From OLB16 sp964481775 (GTDB lineage: Bacteria > Hinthialibacterota > Hinthialibacteria > OLB16), in the NCBI GenBank assembly GCA_964481775.1, contig CAYZUX010000208.1, positions 1 through 10,657 of the forward strand: a stretch of DNA of 10,657 nucleotides, in the 5' to 3' direction. Below, one piece after another: positions 1 to 6,190 of the stretch. The translations under genes were made by a program, and so were the position numbers. Every line of letters begins with the position of its first letter. Positions within the stretch are counted from its first letter, which is position 1. The notes under the pieces are model-generated. The model was given only the letters and a program-made list of their open reading frames with translations. It searched no databases and had not been told where the DNA came from.

Positions 1-290
1 TCATCGAACAGCACAGCGTAGTCCACCATCTGGAACGCGGCAATGATGGCCGCGCGCTCCTGTTCTGGACGAATGGGGCGCTGTGGCCCTTTCAACTTGT
101 GGATGGATTCATCGCTGTTGATGCCTACCACCAGGATATCACCCTGTTGTTTGGCAATTTCCAGCATTCGGACATGAGCCAGGCTGACGATGTCAAAGCA
201 GCCATTGGTGCTGACTATCACCTTACCCGCTTTGCGATGTGGCTCCAGTTCTTTCTGCAAGTCCTCGTCTGATTGACAGAATTTTCCCAT
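1..290 (-). CDS. rfaE2: D-glycero-beta-D-manno-heptose 1-phosphate adenylyltransferase (RfaE2/HldE C-terminal type), 5' part only
   Basis: Seen: an open frame from an ATG at 288-290 running off the left edge, giving the first 96 residues. It carries the nucleotidyltransferase signature TNGCFDIV, then AHVRMLEIAKQQGD, then VVGINSDES and the KLKGPQRPIRPEQERAAI segment typical of RfaE2. Known: this enzyme transfers AMP to heptose 1-phosphate, making ADP-heptose for the lipopolysaccharide inner core in the cytoplasm. The N-terminal kinase domain of fused HldE is absent, so this is the stand-alone adenylyltransferase form. Oddity: the usual HxGH nucleotide-binding motif reads S-L-A-H (about residues 36-39), so the first histidine and the glycine are replaced. 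The start is supported by a weak AAGAG upstream and by a near-consensus promoter at 362-389. The C-terminal part lies outside the window, so the remaining catalytic residues cannot be checked. Confidence 0.88.
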   Translation of the reverse strand, partial: MGKFCQSDEDLQKELEPHRKAGKVIVSTNGCFDIVSLAHVRMLEIAKQQGDILVVGINSDESIHKLKGPQRPIRPEQERAAIIAAFQMVDYAVLFD

Positions 291-361
291 AATCTCTTTT
301 CTTTATCGGTGGTTTCCTGGCAGGCAACCTGGTTTCCGGATTGTGTTGTGCGGATAGGGAA

Positions 362-389
362 ATCATAAAGAGCGGGGGGGTGGTGTCAA
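362..389 (-). promoter_or_regulatory. Sigma70-type promoter of the rfaE2 gene with a C7 tract in the spacer
   Basis: On the minus strand a perfect -35 TTGACA (389-384) is followed by a 16-base spacer and a -10 of TATGAT (367-362), five of six matches to consensus. Transcription would start near 355, leaving a leader of about 65 bases before the rfaE2 ATG at 290. The promoter lies just downstream of the carA stop, so rfaE2 can be transcribed independently of carA. The spacer contains seven consecutive C residues (380-374). Confidence 0.65.
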
Positions 390-414
390 GGCGAACCGCC
401 CACTTCTCTGTTGA

Positions 415-1539
415 TCAGACTCCCCGTTCAATAAGCCCCATGAACTGGTCAAACAGCGGTTCGGCATCATGCGGACCAGGACAGGCCTCCGGGTGGTATT
501 GAACCGAAAACCAGCCAGCCTCCAGACAGGACATCCCCTCGACTGTATTGTCATTCAGATTGACCAGACTGACTCTGGCCAGGTCCGGACTGACCCGGTC
601 TCCATTCACACAGAAACCATGATTTTGCGAAGTGATGAAAACCCGCCCGCCTTGAGTATCCTGAACAGGCTGATTCCCTCCCCGATGGCCGAATTTCAGT
701 TTGTAGGTTCCCGCCCCGATAGCACAACCGAGCAGCTGATGACCAAGGCAGATGCCGAATAGAGGAACCTTGCCAATGAGATTCTGAATCGCCTCGATGG
801 CGAAAGTGACCGGTTCCGGATCTCCTGGTCCATTGGTCAGCATGATTCCATCCGGTTTACGGGCGAGTGCCGCTTCCGCCGAAGTCTGAGCCGGAAGTAC
901 CTCAACCAGGTTTCCACGGTTGGCAAGGCTGCGCAGGATATTGAACTTGACCCCATAGTCATATACCAGGATGTGATGCTTGAAATCCCCTTGGGGACGT
1001 TCCTGAACTGGGCCGATAACAGGGTCCCAGAAGTAAGGTTTATCTGTAGTGACCTCGGATACCAGTTCCTGGCCGGCCATTGAGGGAATTGCCCGAGCCT
1101 CGGAGACTGCCTTTGAGTAGTCTTCGACATCAGTGGAAATCACTCCCCGCATGACTCCCGCGACACGGAGTTTTTTTACCAGTGCCCGGGTATCGATGCC
1201 GGTGATGCCCAGAATACCGAACTCCTTAAGAGCTTCCTGAAGACTCCCCGTGGAACGCCAGTTGCTGGGATAAGGGCAGGCTTCCTTAACGATGAAACCT
1301 GCCAAATAGATACGCCGTGATTCCATATCCACGCGATTGAAGCCGTAGTTCCCGATTAAAGGGTAGGTCATACAGACGATCTGTCCACGGTAACTGGGGT
1401 CGGTCAGAACTTCCTGGTAGCCGGTCATGGAGGTGTTGAACACCACCTCCCCCTGTGTTTTTTCCCCGGTACCAAAAGCCCACCCGGGGTAGACTGTTCC
1501 ATCCTCGAGCGCGAGAACCGCGCGGCGTTGCTTCTCCAT
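415..1539 (-). CDS. carA: Carbamoyl-phosphate synthase small (glutaminase) subunit
   Basis: CarA hydrolyses glutamine and channels ammonia to the large subunit CarB, which makes carbamoyl phosphate for pyrimidine and arginine synthesis in the cytoplasm. Seen: 374 residues, close to the usual 370-385. The N-terminal CPSase domain (about 1-150) has ALEDGTVYPGWAFG, GEVVFNTSMTGYQEVLTDPSY and GITGIDTRAL. The class I glutamine amidotransferase domain (about 188-374) has LTNGPGDPE, the nucleophile Cys264 in GICLGHQLLG, and the His349/Glu351 pair in QYHPEA, so the catalytic triad is complete. The ATG at 1537-1539 follows a GGGAGA ribosome binding site at good spacing. No carB is adjacent. The 247-base upstream gap holds a REPIN-like repeat and two small palindromes, but I found no convincing -10 box. 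The rfaE2 gene downstream has its own promoter. Confidence 0.97.
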   Translation of the reverse strand: MEKQRRAVLALEDGTVYPGWAFGTGEKTQGEVVFNTSMTGYQEVLTDPSYRGQIVCMTYPLIGNYGFNRVDMESRRIYLAGFIVKEACPYPSNWRSTGSLQEALKEFGILGITGIDTRALVKKLRVAGVMRGVISTDVEDYSKAVSEARAIPSMAGQELVSEVTTDKPYFWDPVIGPVQERPQGDFKHHILVYDYGVKFNILRSLANRGNLVEVLPAQTSAEAALARKPDGIMLTNGPGDPEPVTFAIEAIQNLIGKVPLFGICLGHQLLGCAIGAGTYKLKFGHRGGNQPVQDTQGGRVFITSQNHGFCVNGDRVSPDLARVSLVNLNDNTVEGMSCLEAGWFSVQYHPEACPGPHDAEPLFDQFMGLIERGV

Positions 1540-1585
1540 TCTCTCCCTATCCTACATGGTTTTGCTGTTGAGCCTGCCCATCCGG

Positions 1586-1638
1586 GACACGAGTGTCAAG
1601 GGAATGGCCGATCCTGTCATGTACAAGTGACCCACTTG
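1586..1638. promoter_or_regulatory. Two small inverted repeats upstream of carA (possible regulatory sites)
   Basis: Within the carA leader there are two short palindromes: GACAC-GA-GTGTC at 1586-1597 and CAAGTG-ACC-CACTTG at 1624-1638. The first overlaps a minus-strand TTGACA (1599-1594), but no good -10 box lies 16-18 bases downstream of it. These could be operator half-sites for pyrimidine or arginine control. I do not recognise them as PyrR, ArgR or PurR sites, so this is only a structural observation. Confidence 0.25.
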
Positions 1639-1671
1639 ACAAGGGAGGTGACTAACCCTTGAAACCATACT

Positions 1672-1757
1672 TGGAGTAGCGAACTCATTCGCCTTTTGGT
1701 GCATGGTTGCCAGATCTTTCGTATATGCAACGCAGAGCGAATGAATTCGCCACTCCA
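1672..1757. repeat. REPIN-like foldback repeat (two inverted REP-like palindromes)
   Basis: Two 21-base arms, 1672-1692 and 1737-1757, are inverted copies matching at 19 of 21 positions and separated by 44 bases. Each arm carries its own small palindrome: GCGAACTCATTCGC in the left arm and, read on the opposite strand, GCGAATTCATTCGC in the right. Each palindrome is preceded by GTAG or GTGG, like the GTAG foot of REP sequences mobilised by RAYT transposases. An extra TGGAGT at 1763-1768 pairs with ACTCCA at 1752-1757. The element sits between the stop of the methyltransferase gene (1787) and carA. No RAYT gene and no second copy are visible in the window. Confidence 0.6.
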
Positions 1758-1786
1758 GACCGTGGAGTTTCTTTATGGCGGAGGTC

Positions 1787-2602
1787 CTACTTGATGCCTC
1801 GAGCTTTGAAGAAGGTATAACAAAAGGTCCCATCGTTCTCCGCTGTCCGCTTCAGACCACGAATTCCACGTTCCCAGGCCTCAGCGTCGATCATACCTTG
1901 CGATAATGCGGTTTCGCGGACCCCTTCGACCATGGCGGTGAAGGTGTTGAGGGTGAAGCCCTTTACCATTTCCGGACGGCTGGAATCGGCATAGACGAAT
2001 CGTGGCGAAACATGAACTTCAGTAAAACCGGCAGTACGGAGGAGCGGGTAAAGACGCCGTCCGATCAGGGAATCACCCCCCATTCCGGCCTGAAGGTCCA
2101 CCAGGCACTGAATCGCGCGCCGGGCATCGGCGTCATCGGGATGGAAGTAGGCTGATCCATGGTCCCCTTCGATCACGGTGATTGTACCGCCCTCTTTCAG
2201 GACCCGCTTGAGGCACAGGAGTGCCTTGAGTGGATTAGGCAGATGTTCGAGCACGAAACAGACGAAGACATGGTCGAAGGATTGTTCGGGGAAGGTGAGG
2301 TTGAACAGATCCGCCTGCTGGAAGGTGACATTATCCAGACCTTGTTCCTTGGCGCGAGCCATAGCATGAGCCAGCGATTGGTCCGAGATATCGATGGAGA
2401 GAAAGCAGCATTCTGGATTCTTTGGCGCGATGATCGTGGTTTGCGCACCGACACCGCAACCCGCTTCGAGGACATGTGAGCCAGGTGGGAACAGGGAGTC
2501 ATGATGGAGCAACTCGGCCAGTGTGGAGGCCTGGTCCTGAAGCCGCTCGCTCTCCCGCGGGGAATAACCGTGGACATAAAGGGATAGATCACCCCGCTCC
2601 AT
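1787..2602 (-). CDS. Class I SAM-dependent methyltransferase, last gene of the DUF362-polyferredoxin operon
   Basis: Seen: 271 residues from the ATG at 2600-2602, which follows GAGGGG at suitable spacing. The frame is open further upstream to 2764, but that part lies inside the preceding gene and reads as low-complexity Arg/Ser/His. Motif I is VLEAGCGVGAQT (about 44-55), the acidic residue ending beta 2 is Asp71 in LSIDIS, and the post-beta-4 region VCFVLEHLPNP (about 114-124) is followed by RVLKEGGTITVIEGDHG. Known: this is the Methyltransf_11/25 fold and it uses S-adenosylmethionine; the target cannot be read from sequence. There is no signal peptide or membrane segment, so the protein is cytoplasmic. 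The gene overlaps the polyferredoxin gene by 14 bases, which suggests translational coupling. Its role with those redox proteins is unknown; a small-molecule or quinone-like substrate is possible but unproven. Confidence 0.9.
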   Translation of the reverse strand: MERGDLSLYVHGYSPRESERLQDQASTLAELLHHDSLFPPGSHVLEAGCGVGAQTTIIAPKNPECCFLSIDISDQSLAHAMARAKEQGLDNVTFQQADLFNLTFPEQSFDHVFVCFVLEHLPNPLKALLCLKRVLKEGGTITVIEGDHGSAYFHPDDADARRAIQCLVDLQAGMGGDSLIGRRLYPLLRTAGFTEVHVSPRFVYADSSRPEMVKGFTLNTFTAMVEGVRETALSQGMIDAEAWERGIRGLKRTAENDGTFCYTFFKARGIK

Positions 2603-4271
2603 ATGGATTCCCCTCGTTACCCGATGGTGCCTCTGGCTGAGCTGGACTCGATGCAGGTGGCCCCCCCAGAATTGGCTGATTCTTCCCATGCCGTGTCTCG
2701 CCGGAACTGGTGACACGGATCGCGGGGAAGTCCTCAAAGACACATTTGTTCTCACAGATGCCACATCCGGTGCACAGGTTCGGATCCACCTTGGGCTGCT
2801 TCACCGTGAGAGTCCCTCCATCCCGTAGTACGATCTCCTTCTGGACAAAGTAGATCGCCTTGGTGGGAACCGGACAGTGCTCCTCACACACAATGCAGTT
2901 GCGGTCATAGGCATAGGGCAGACAACGTGCTGTATCCACCGTGGCCAGCCCGATATGGACTTTCTTTTTTTCCTCGATGGGGAGGGGTTGTATTGCCCCG
3001 GTGGGACAGACCTGTCCACACAGGTTGCAGTTGAATTCACAATAGCCCACCAGAGGGACCAGCATGGGGGTCCATAATCCCTCCCATCCAGCTTCAAAAC
3101 CTGTGGGCTGGAGCCCTCCTGTGGGACAGGCCTTCATACACAATCCGCATTGAAGGCATTTGGCGAGGAAATCATGTTCCGCCAAGGCTCCGGGCGGACG
3201 GATCAGGGCGGGATGGTAGACTTTCTGTTGAGACTGCGGGGTGATATGCGAGGCCAGAACTCCCCCCAGACCGGCTAATCCTGAAGCAAGAAAAGCCCGC
3301 TTGGAAAGATTCAAACTTCCTACTCCCTCGCTCTTAACCGGCTTTACCCATTCAAAAGATACTGCCCGCTTGTTGCATTGCGGAATACAGTTCCAACAGA
3401 CGAAGCATTCGGAGGGGAGGTGAGCATCCGGCTTGTTGGGCAATGCGCCACCCTGGCAGTTCACCGTGCAGAGGTTGCAGCCGCCACAGGTGTCTGCATC
3501 GGTGACTAAACGGAAGGCGGGACGAATCGCTACTGCCCCAAGCAGTGCTCCCAAGGGACAGATATACCGGCACCAGAAACGTTTCCGGAACAGGTTGAGC
3601 ACCACGATCCCTATAAAGAGAAGGAAGATGATAGTCCCACCATTAAAGGCTTGCCGCGAGCTCACAAACACCTTATCTCGGAAGAAACGGTAGACTGGTT
3701 CGGTTAGCGAGGTGAGATGCAATGGCCCCAGATGCGGATCGGTTTGGTAGATGAGGTTGGAGCCTTCTTCGATGGTATACTGTGTGGCTGGCAGGAGGGC
3801 GGTGGAGGTGCTGCGGACCAGCAACGAAATGGGATCGAAAACTCCCACCCAATGAACTCCGAAGAGCGCCATGACTGCCAGGGCAGCGAGCAGGTAATAT
3901 TTCCCCTTCTGCCAATCTGACCATTGGCCAGTCTGGATCAGGATCTTCTTCGGCGCATCCCTTAACGCACTGGCCATCGCATGAATGGTCCCGAGTGGGC
4001 AAACCCACCCGCAAAAAACCCGTCCACACAGGATCGTGACCAGGAGGGTGATGACTGCCAGTCCCATGACAGCCGGTACGGTATGTGCTGCCAGCCAAGT
4101 CGCAAGCAGTGCAAGAGGATCCAGATTGAAGAAGATCCGGTGGAAGGATCCGGGAGGGTTATCGGGCCTGGCCCGGGTACCCATCAGCAAGTAGAGGAAG
4201 AGCAGGAGACAGATACCCTGGACCAGGCGCCGAAACCAAACGATCCACCACCCACGTGGCCCGGACTTCAC
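2589..4271 (-). CDS. Membrane polyferredoxin, NapH-NapG-type fusion with six [4Fe-4S] motifs
   Basis: Seen: 560 residues starting at GTG (4271-4269), in a GTGA overlap with the upstream stop. Residues 1-310 resemble NapH: four hydrophobic helices (about 15-32, 63-81, 126-145, 211-228), CGRVFCGWVCPLG (82-94), FDPISLLVRS (145-154), CRYICPLGA (234-242), and cluster motifs at 262-272 and 289-299. Next comes a Tat-like stretch, SKRAFLASGLAGLGG (323-337). Residues 350-522 follow NapG: LIRPPGALAEHDF, cluster motifs at 372-382 and 411-422, a third at 450-466 and a fourth at 500-510 (CTGCGICENKCVFE). A Pro/Ala/Gly-rich tail ends the protein. Known: NapH carries cytoplasmic clusters and NapG periplasmic ones, together handling quinol-derived electrons. 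Inferred: this single chain spans the membrane, with clusters on both sides and the Tat-like stretch as a fifth helix. A loop at about 155-208 is longer than in E. coli NapH. No terminal reductase is nearby, so the electron partner is unknown. Confidence 0.9.
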   Translation of the reverse strand: MKSGPRGWWIVWFRRLVQGICLLLFLYLLMGTRARPDNPPGSFHRIFFNLDPLALLATWLAAHTVPAVMGLAVITLLVTILCGRVFCGWVCPLGTIHAMASALRDAPKKILIQTGQWSDWQKGKYYLLAALAVMALFGVHWVGVFDPISLLVRSTSTALLPATQYTIEEGSNLIYQTDPHLGPLHLTSLTEPVYRFFRDKVFVSSRQAFNGGTIIFLLFIGIVVLNLFRKRFWCRYICPLGALLGAVAIRPAFRLVTDADTCGGCNLCTVNCQGGALPNKPDAHLPSECFVCWNCIPQCNKRAVSFEWVKPVKSEGVGSLNLSKRAFLASGLAGLGGVLASHITPQSQQKVYHPALIRPPGALAEHDFLAKCLQCGLCMKACPTGGLQPTGFEAGWEGLWTPMLVPLVGYCEFNCNLCGQVCPTGAIQPLPIEEKKKVHIGLATVDTARCLPYAYDRNCIVCEEHCPVPTKAIYFVQKEIVLRDGGTLTVKQPKVDPNLCTGCGICENKCVFEDFPAIRVTSSGETRHGKNQPILGGPPASSPAQPEAPSGNEGNPYGAG

Positions 4272-5206
4272 GTGAGGCTCAGCTCCTGGAGACGGAGCTG
4301 TTTGTAGTCAATCTTTCCGAGCCCCGCCTTTTCTCCGGCGGCGACCGTTACGATATCAGCCGGTTTGTGGCCAAGGATTTCCGCGCCGAGGGCATCGAGT
4401 GCCACGATGTCAATTCCCGCCGCGACTGTGTCAACCCGCTTCACATCCGCGAGATCTCCTCCCTGCGGACCATGGTTGGTCAGAATACGTACCGCATCGA
4501 GCACACACAAACGTGGTTTCATGAAGGCGGTGATATCGGTCAGGCATGAGGCAAAGTCCTGATGCCATTTGCCTCGTTCTCCACCCACTACCCCCATGTA
4601 GTTCTTCATGCACAGGGTTGCAGTGGCAAGGCAGTGGTGCTTGACGATCGGTACATTGATCACCAGATCGGTTTCGAGGACCTCCCGGTAGACAGGCCAG
4701 GATTTGATGAAGTTTCCGCCGATCTGGGTTTCCCGGTACCGGTTCTCATCGAACTGGATGACCTCGGCCCCAGCGGCTTTGGCGGCGGCCTCGATCCCAC
4801 TGGAGACATAGGAGAGTTTCGAGTCGTTGCAGGTGTGGTCGCCGACCTTGACCTTTTTCGCCCCCGCATCGAAGCAGAGGCGAATCAGAGTGGAGACAAT
4901 CTCCGGGTTGGTATTGGCGGCATACTCAGGTGCGCGGTCCCAACCCATGTTCGGCTTCACCCACACCACATCTCCCTTGCTGACAAAGCGTTTCATCCCT
5001 CCCAAGGCCTCGATGGCCTTTTCAGTGAGCTTACCGGCCATCCTGTTGACATCGGTCTCAGGTGGTTTCTCTCTTCCGTAACGGGCGATGACCATGTCCA
5101 AGGGTTGCTCTGTCTCAGCGGCCAGGGTGTATTGTCCTCCCAAGGCTATGGCTCCCCCCACCCCCATAGATGCGCGGAGAAAATCACGCCGTGTCAGGCA
5201 GTTCAT
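4268..5206 (-). CDS. Tat-exported DUF362 domain protein
   Basis: Seen: 312 residues from the ATG at 5204-5206, chosen because AGAGGAGGG sits just upstream; an 11-residue extension in frame lacks such a site. The N-terminus has a full twin-arginine signal, TRRDFLR (5-11), then a small hydrophobic stretch and a likely cleavage after LAA (28-30), so the mature protein should be periplasmic after folding in the cytoplasm. DUF362 hallmarks are VWVKPNMGWD (81-90), VINVPIVKHHCLATATLCMKN (182-202) and VLDAVRILTNHGPQGGD (235-251). Known: DUF362 proteins often occur beside or fused to ferredoxin domains, and their biochemistry is poorly understood. This one has scattered cysteines but no CxxCxxC cluster motif. 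It is the first gene of the operon, with an extended -10 promoter 37 bases upstream of the ATG, and its stop overlaps the GTG start of the polyferredoxin by four bases. Inferred: it is the periplasmic partner of that protein. Confidence 0.9.
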   Translation of the reverse strand: MNCLTRRDFLRASMGVGGAIALGGQYTLAAETEQPLDMVIARYGREKPPETDVNRMAGKLTEKAIEALGGMKRFVSKGDVVWVKPNMGWDRAPEYAANTNPEIVSTLIRLCFDAGAKKVKVGDHTCNDSKLSYVSSGIEAAAKAAGAEVIQFDENRYRETQIGGNFIKSWPVYREVLETDLVINVPIVKHHCLATATLCMKNYMGVVGGERGKWHQDFASCLTDITAFMKPRLCVLDAVRILTNHGPQGGDLADVKRVDTVAAGIDIVALDALGAEILGHKPADIVTVAAGEKAGLGKIDYKQLRLQELSLT

Positions 5207-5242
5207 GGAATCCCTCCTCTGAAGATCTCTAATGGACAATCT

Positions 5243-5251
5243 ATTATACCA
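5243..5251 (-). promoter_or_regulatory. Extended -10 promoter of the DUF362-polyferredoxin-methyltransferase operon
   Basis: On the minus strand TG-G-TATAAT occupies 5251-5243, a perfect extended -10 element. The -35 region 17 bases upstream (CTGTGA) is weak, as is usual for extended -10 promoters. Transcription would start near 5236, giving a leader of about 30 bases that contains the AGAGGAGGG ribosome binding site. Position and direction match the operon that follows. Confidence 0.6.
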
Positions 5252-5281
5252 GTTTACTCACTCAATCACAGAGATGGAACG

Positions 5282-5337
5282 ATCCTGGCGAAGGATAGCA
5301 TGGTGCTCCCTTGCCGTGATCGGTGCTCAAAAGGGAG
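5282..5337 (-). terminator. Hairpins downstream of the zinc-ribbon methyltransferase gene, possible transcript end
   Basis: Just past the methyltransferase stop at 5341 there is an inverted repeat, CTCCCTT (5306-5312) with AAGGGAG (5331-5337), enclosing a second CCG/CGG pair. It is followed by a smaller ATCCT/AGGAT hairpin at about 5283-5296. Neither is followed by a T-run on the minus strand, so this is not a textbook intrinsic terminator. It could end or stabilise the upstream transcript before the next promoter at 5251. Confidence 0.3.
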
Positions 5338-5340
5338 GGA

Positions 5341-6186
5341 TCAGGTGTTTCCCGATTCCTTCTTGAAAGCGAGATACATCGTGTCAAACAGGTTGATGGG
5401 GATTGAGAGACGATCCAGAAAGCTTGGGATGGGAACTTTTTTCCCTGAGAACAGGAAATCAAGGCCGAAGCGGAAAATATACCCCACCGAACGAATGCGT
5501 CCGCGATGCGAAAAGCCTGTCACTTTCAAGCCGAACCTCACAGCTGTCCTCGCGAGTGTTTCCCTGGTGAAATAGGAGAGGTGATAATGATTGAAGAAAT
5601 GCCAGCGTTTACCAAGAATTCTGGCGGTCAGACACCCCAAATCCGGAGTAGACAGGAACAGTGTCCCTCCTTCCTCGAGCAGTTGAGTGATGCTCTCCAG
5701 GAACTCCACAGGCCGTTCGACATGCTCCAGGACATCCATGGCTGTGATGATACTGAACCGGTTGACTGCTGGTTCCATGCGAAGACGATCTACCTGGTGT
5801 GGGAAGAAAAACGGGTCAGACTGGAGATAACACGCAAACAACGCTGGTGAAGGCTCCGTTCCGTATGCCTCGATCCCTTGCTGGCGCAGAAAGCGTACAA
5901 ACTTGCCCGATCCACAGCCCACATCCAGCAACCTCTTCCCCTCCAGCACGCAAGCCTGTCTCATCCACATGAGGAGCGCCTCGTAATTGCGCCTGTCCTC
6001 TGGTCCTTCTTCCAGGTACTGAATATAAGCGGGCTCGTAGTTTTCGATATCGTTCGCAAGGTTCGGATTAGTTTGCGGGGATGAATGGACAAACTGGCAG
6101 GAACGGCAACGGAGATAAGGGACCTCGTGTTTGGTGAACAGGCCCTCGACATCCGATCCGCCGCAAAGCGGACAAGAGGGTGGCAC
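5341..6186 (-). CDS. Class I SAM-dependent methyltransferase with N-terminal zinc ribbon
   Basis: Seen: 281 residues if translation starts at the GTG at 6186-6184, four bases past the upstream gene's stop and about 11 bases after AAGGA. An in-frame ATG at 6261 would add 25 unrelated residues inside the previous gene, so I prefer the GTG. An N-terminal Cys4 ribbon is formed by CPLC (5-8) and CRSC (27-30). The methyltransferase fold follows: motif I LLDVGCGSGK (86-95), acidic Glu111 in YGTEPS, and TAMDVLEHVERPVEF (148-162), then EEGGTLFLSTPD. The ending, FFNHYHLSYFTRETL, is typical of Methyltransf_23 proteins. Known: such ribbon-plus-methyltransferase proteins often modify surface sugars or polyketide-like compounds; the substrate here is unknown. 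It is the last gene of a tight group with the PstS-like protein and the zinc protease. It is not a close relative of the other methyltransferase in the window. Confidence 0.87.
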   Translation of the reverse strand: MPPSCPLCGGSDVEGLFTKHEVPYLRCRSCQFVHSSPQTNPNLANDIENYEPAYIQYLEEGPEDRRNYEALLMWMRQACVLEGKRLLDVGCGSGKFVRFLRQQGIEAYGTEPSPALFACYLQSDPFFFPHQVDRLRMEPAVNRFSIITAMDVLEHVERPVEFLESITQLLEEGGTLFLSTPDLGCLTARILGKRWHFFNHYHLSYFTRETLARTAVRFGLKVTGFSHRGRIRSVGYIFRFGLDFLFSGKKVPIPSFLDRLSIPINLFDTMYLAFKKESGNT

Positions 6187-6190
6187 CGGA

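Noticed and set aside
1552..1833. A minus-strand 93-residue open frame before carA
   Set aside because: It spans the REPIN-like repeat and the end of the methyltransferase gene, has no ribosome binding site and no protein-like composition.
2603..2764. An N-terminal extension of the operon methyltransferase
   Set aside because: The extra 54 residues lie inside the polyferredoxin coding region and look like a shifted-frame translation; the ATG at 2600-2602 has a good ribosome binding site and starts just before conserved sequence.
4562..5575. A plus-strand open frame of 337 residues
   Set aside because: It runs antisense to the DUF362 gene and past its promoter; the DUF362 frame has clear family motifs, a Tat signal and a ribosome binding site, while this frame shows no recognisable domain.
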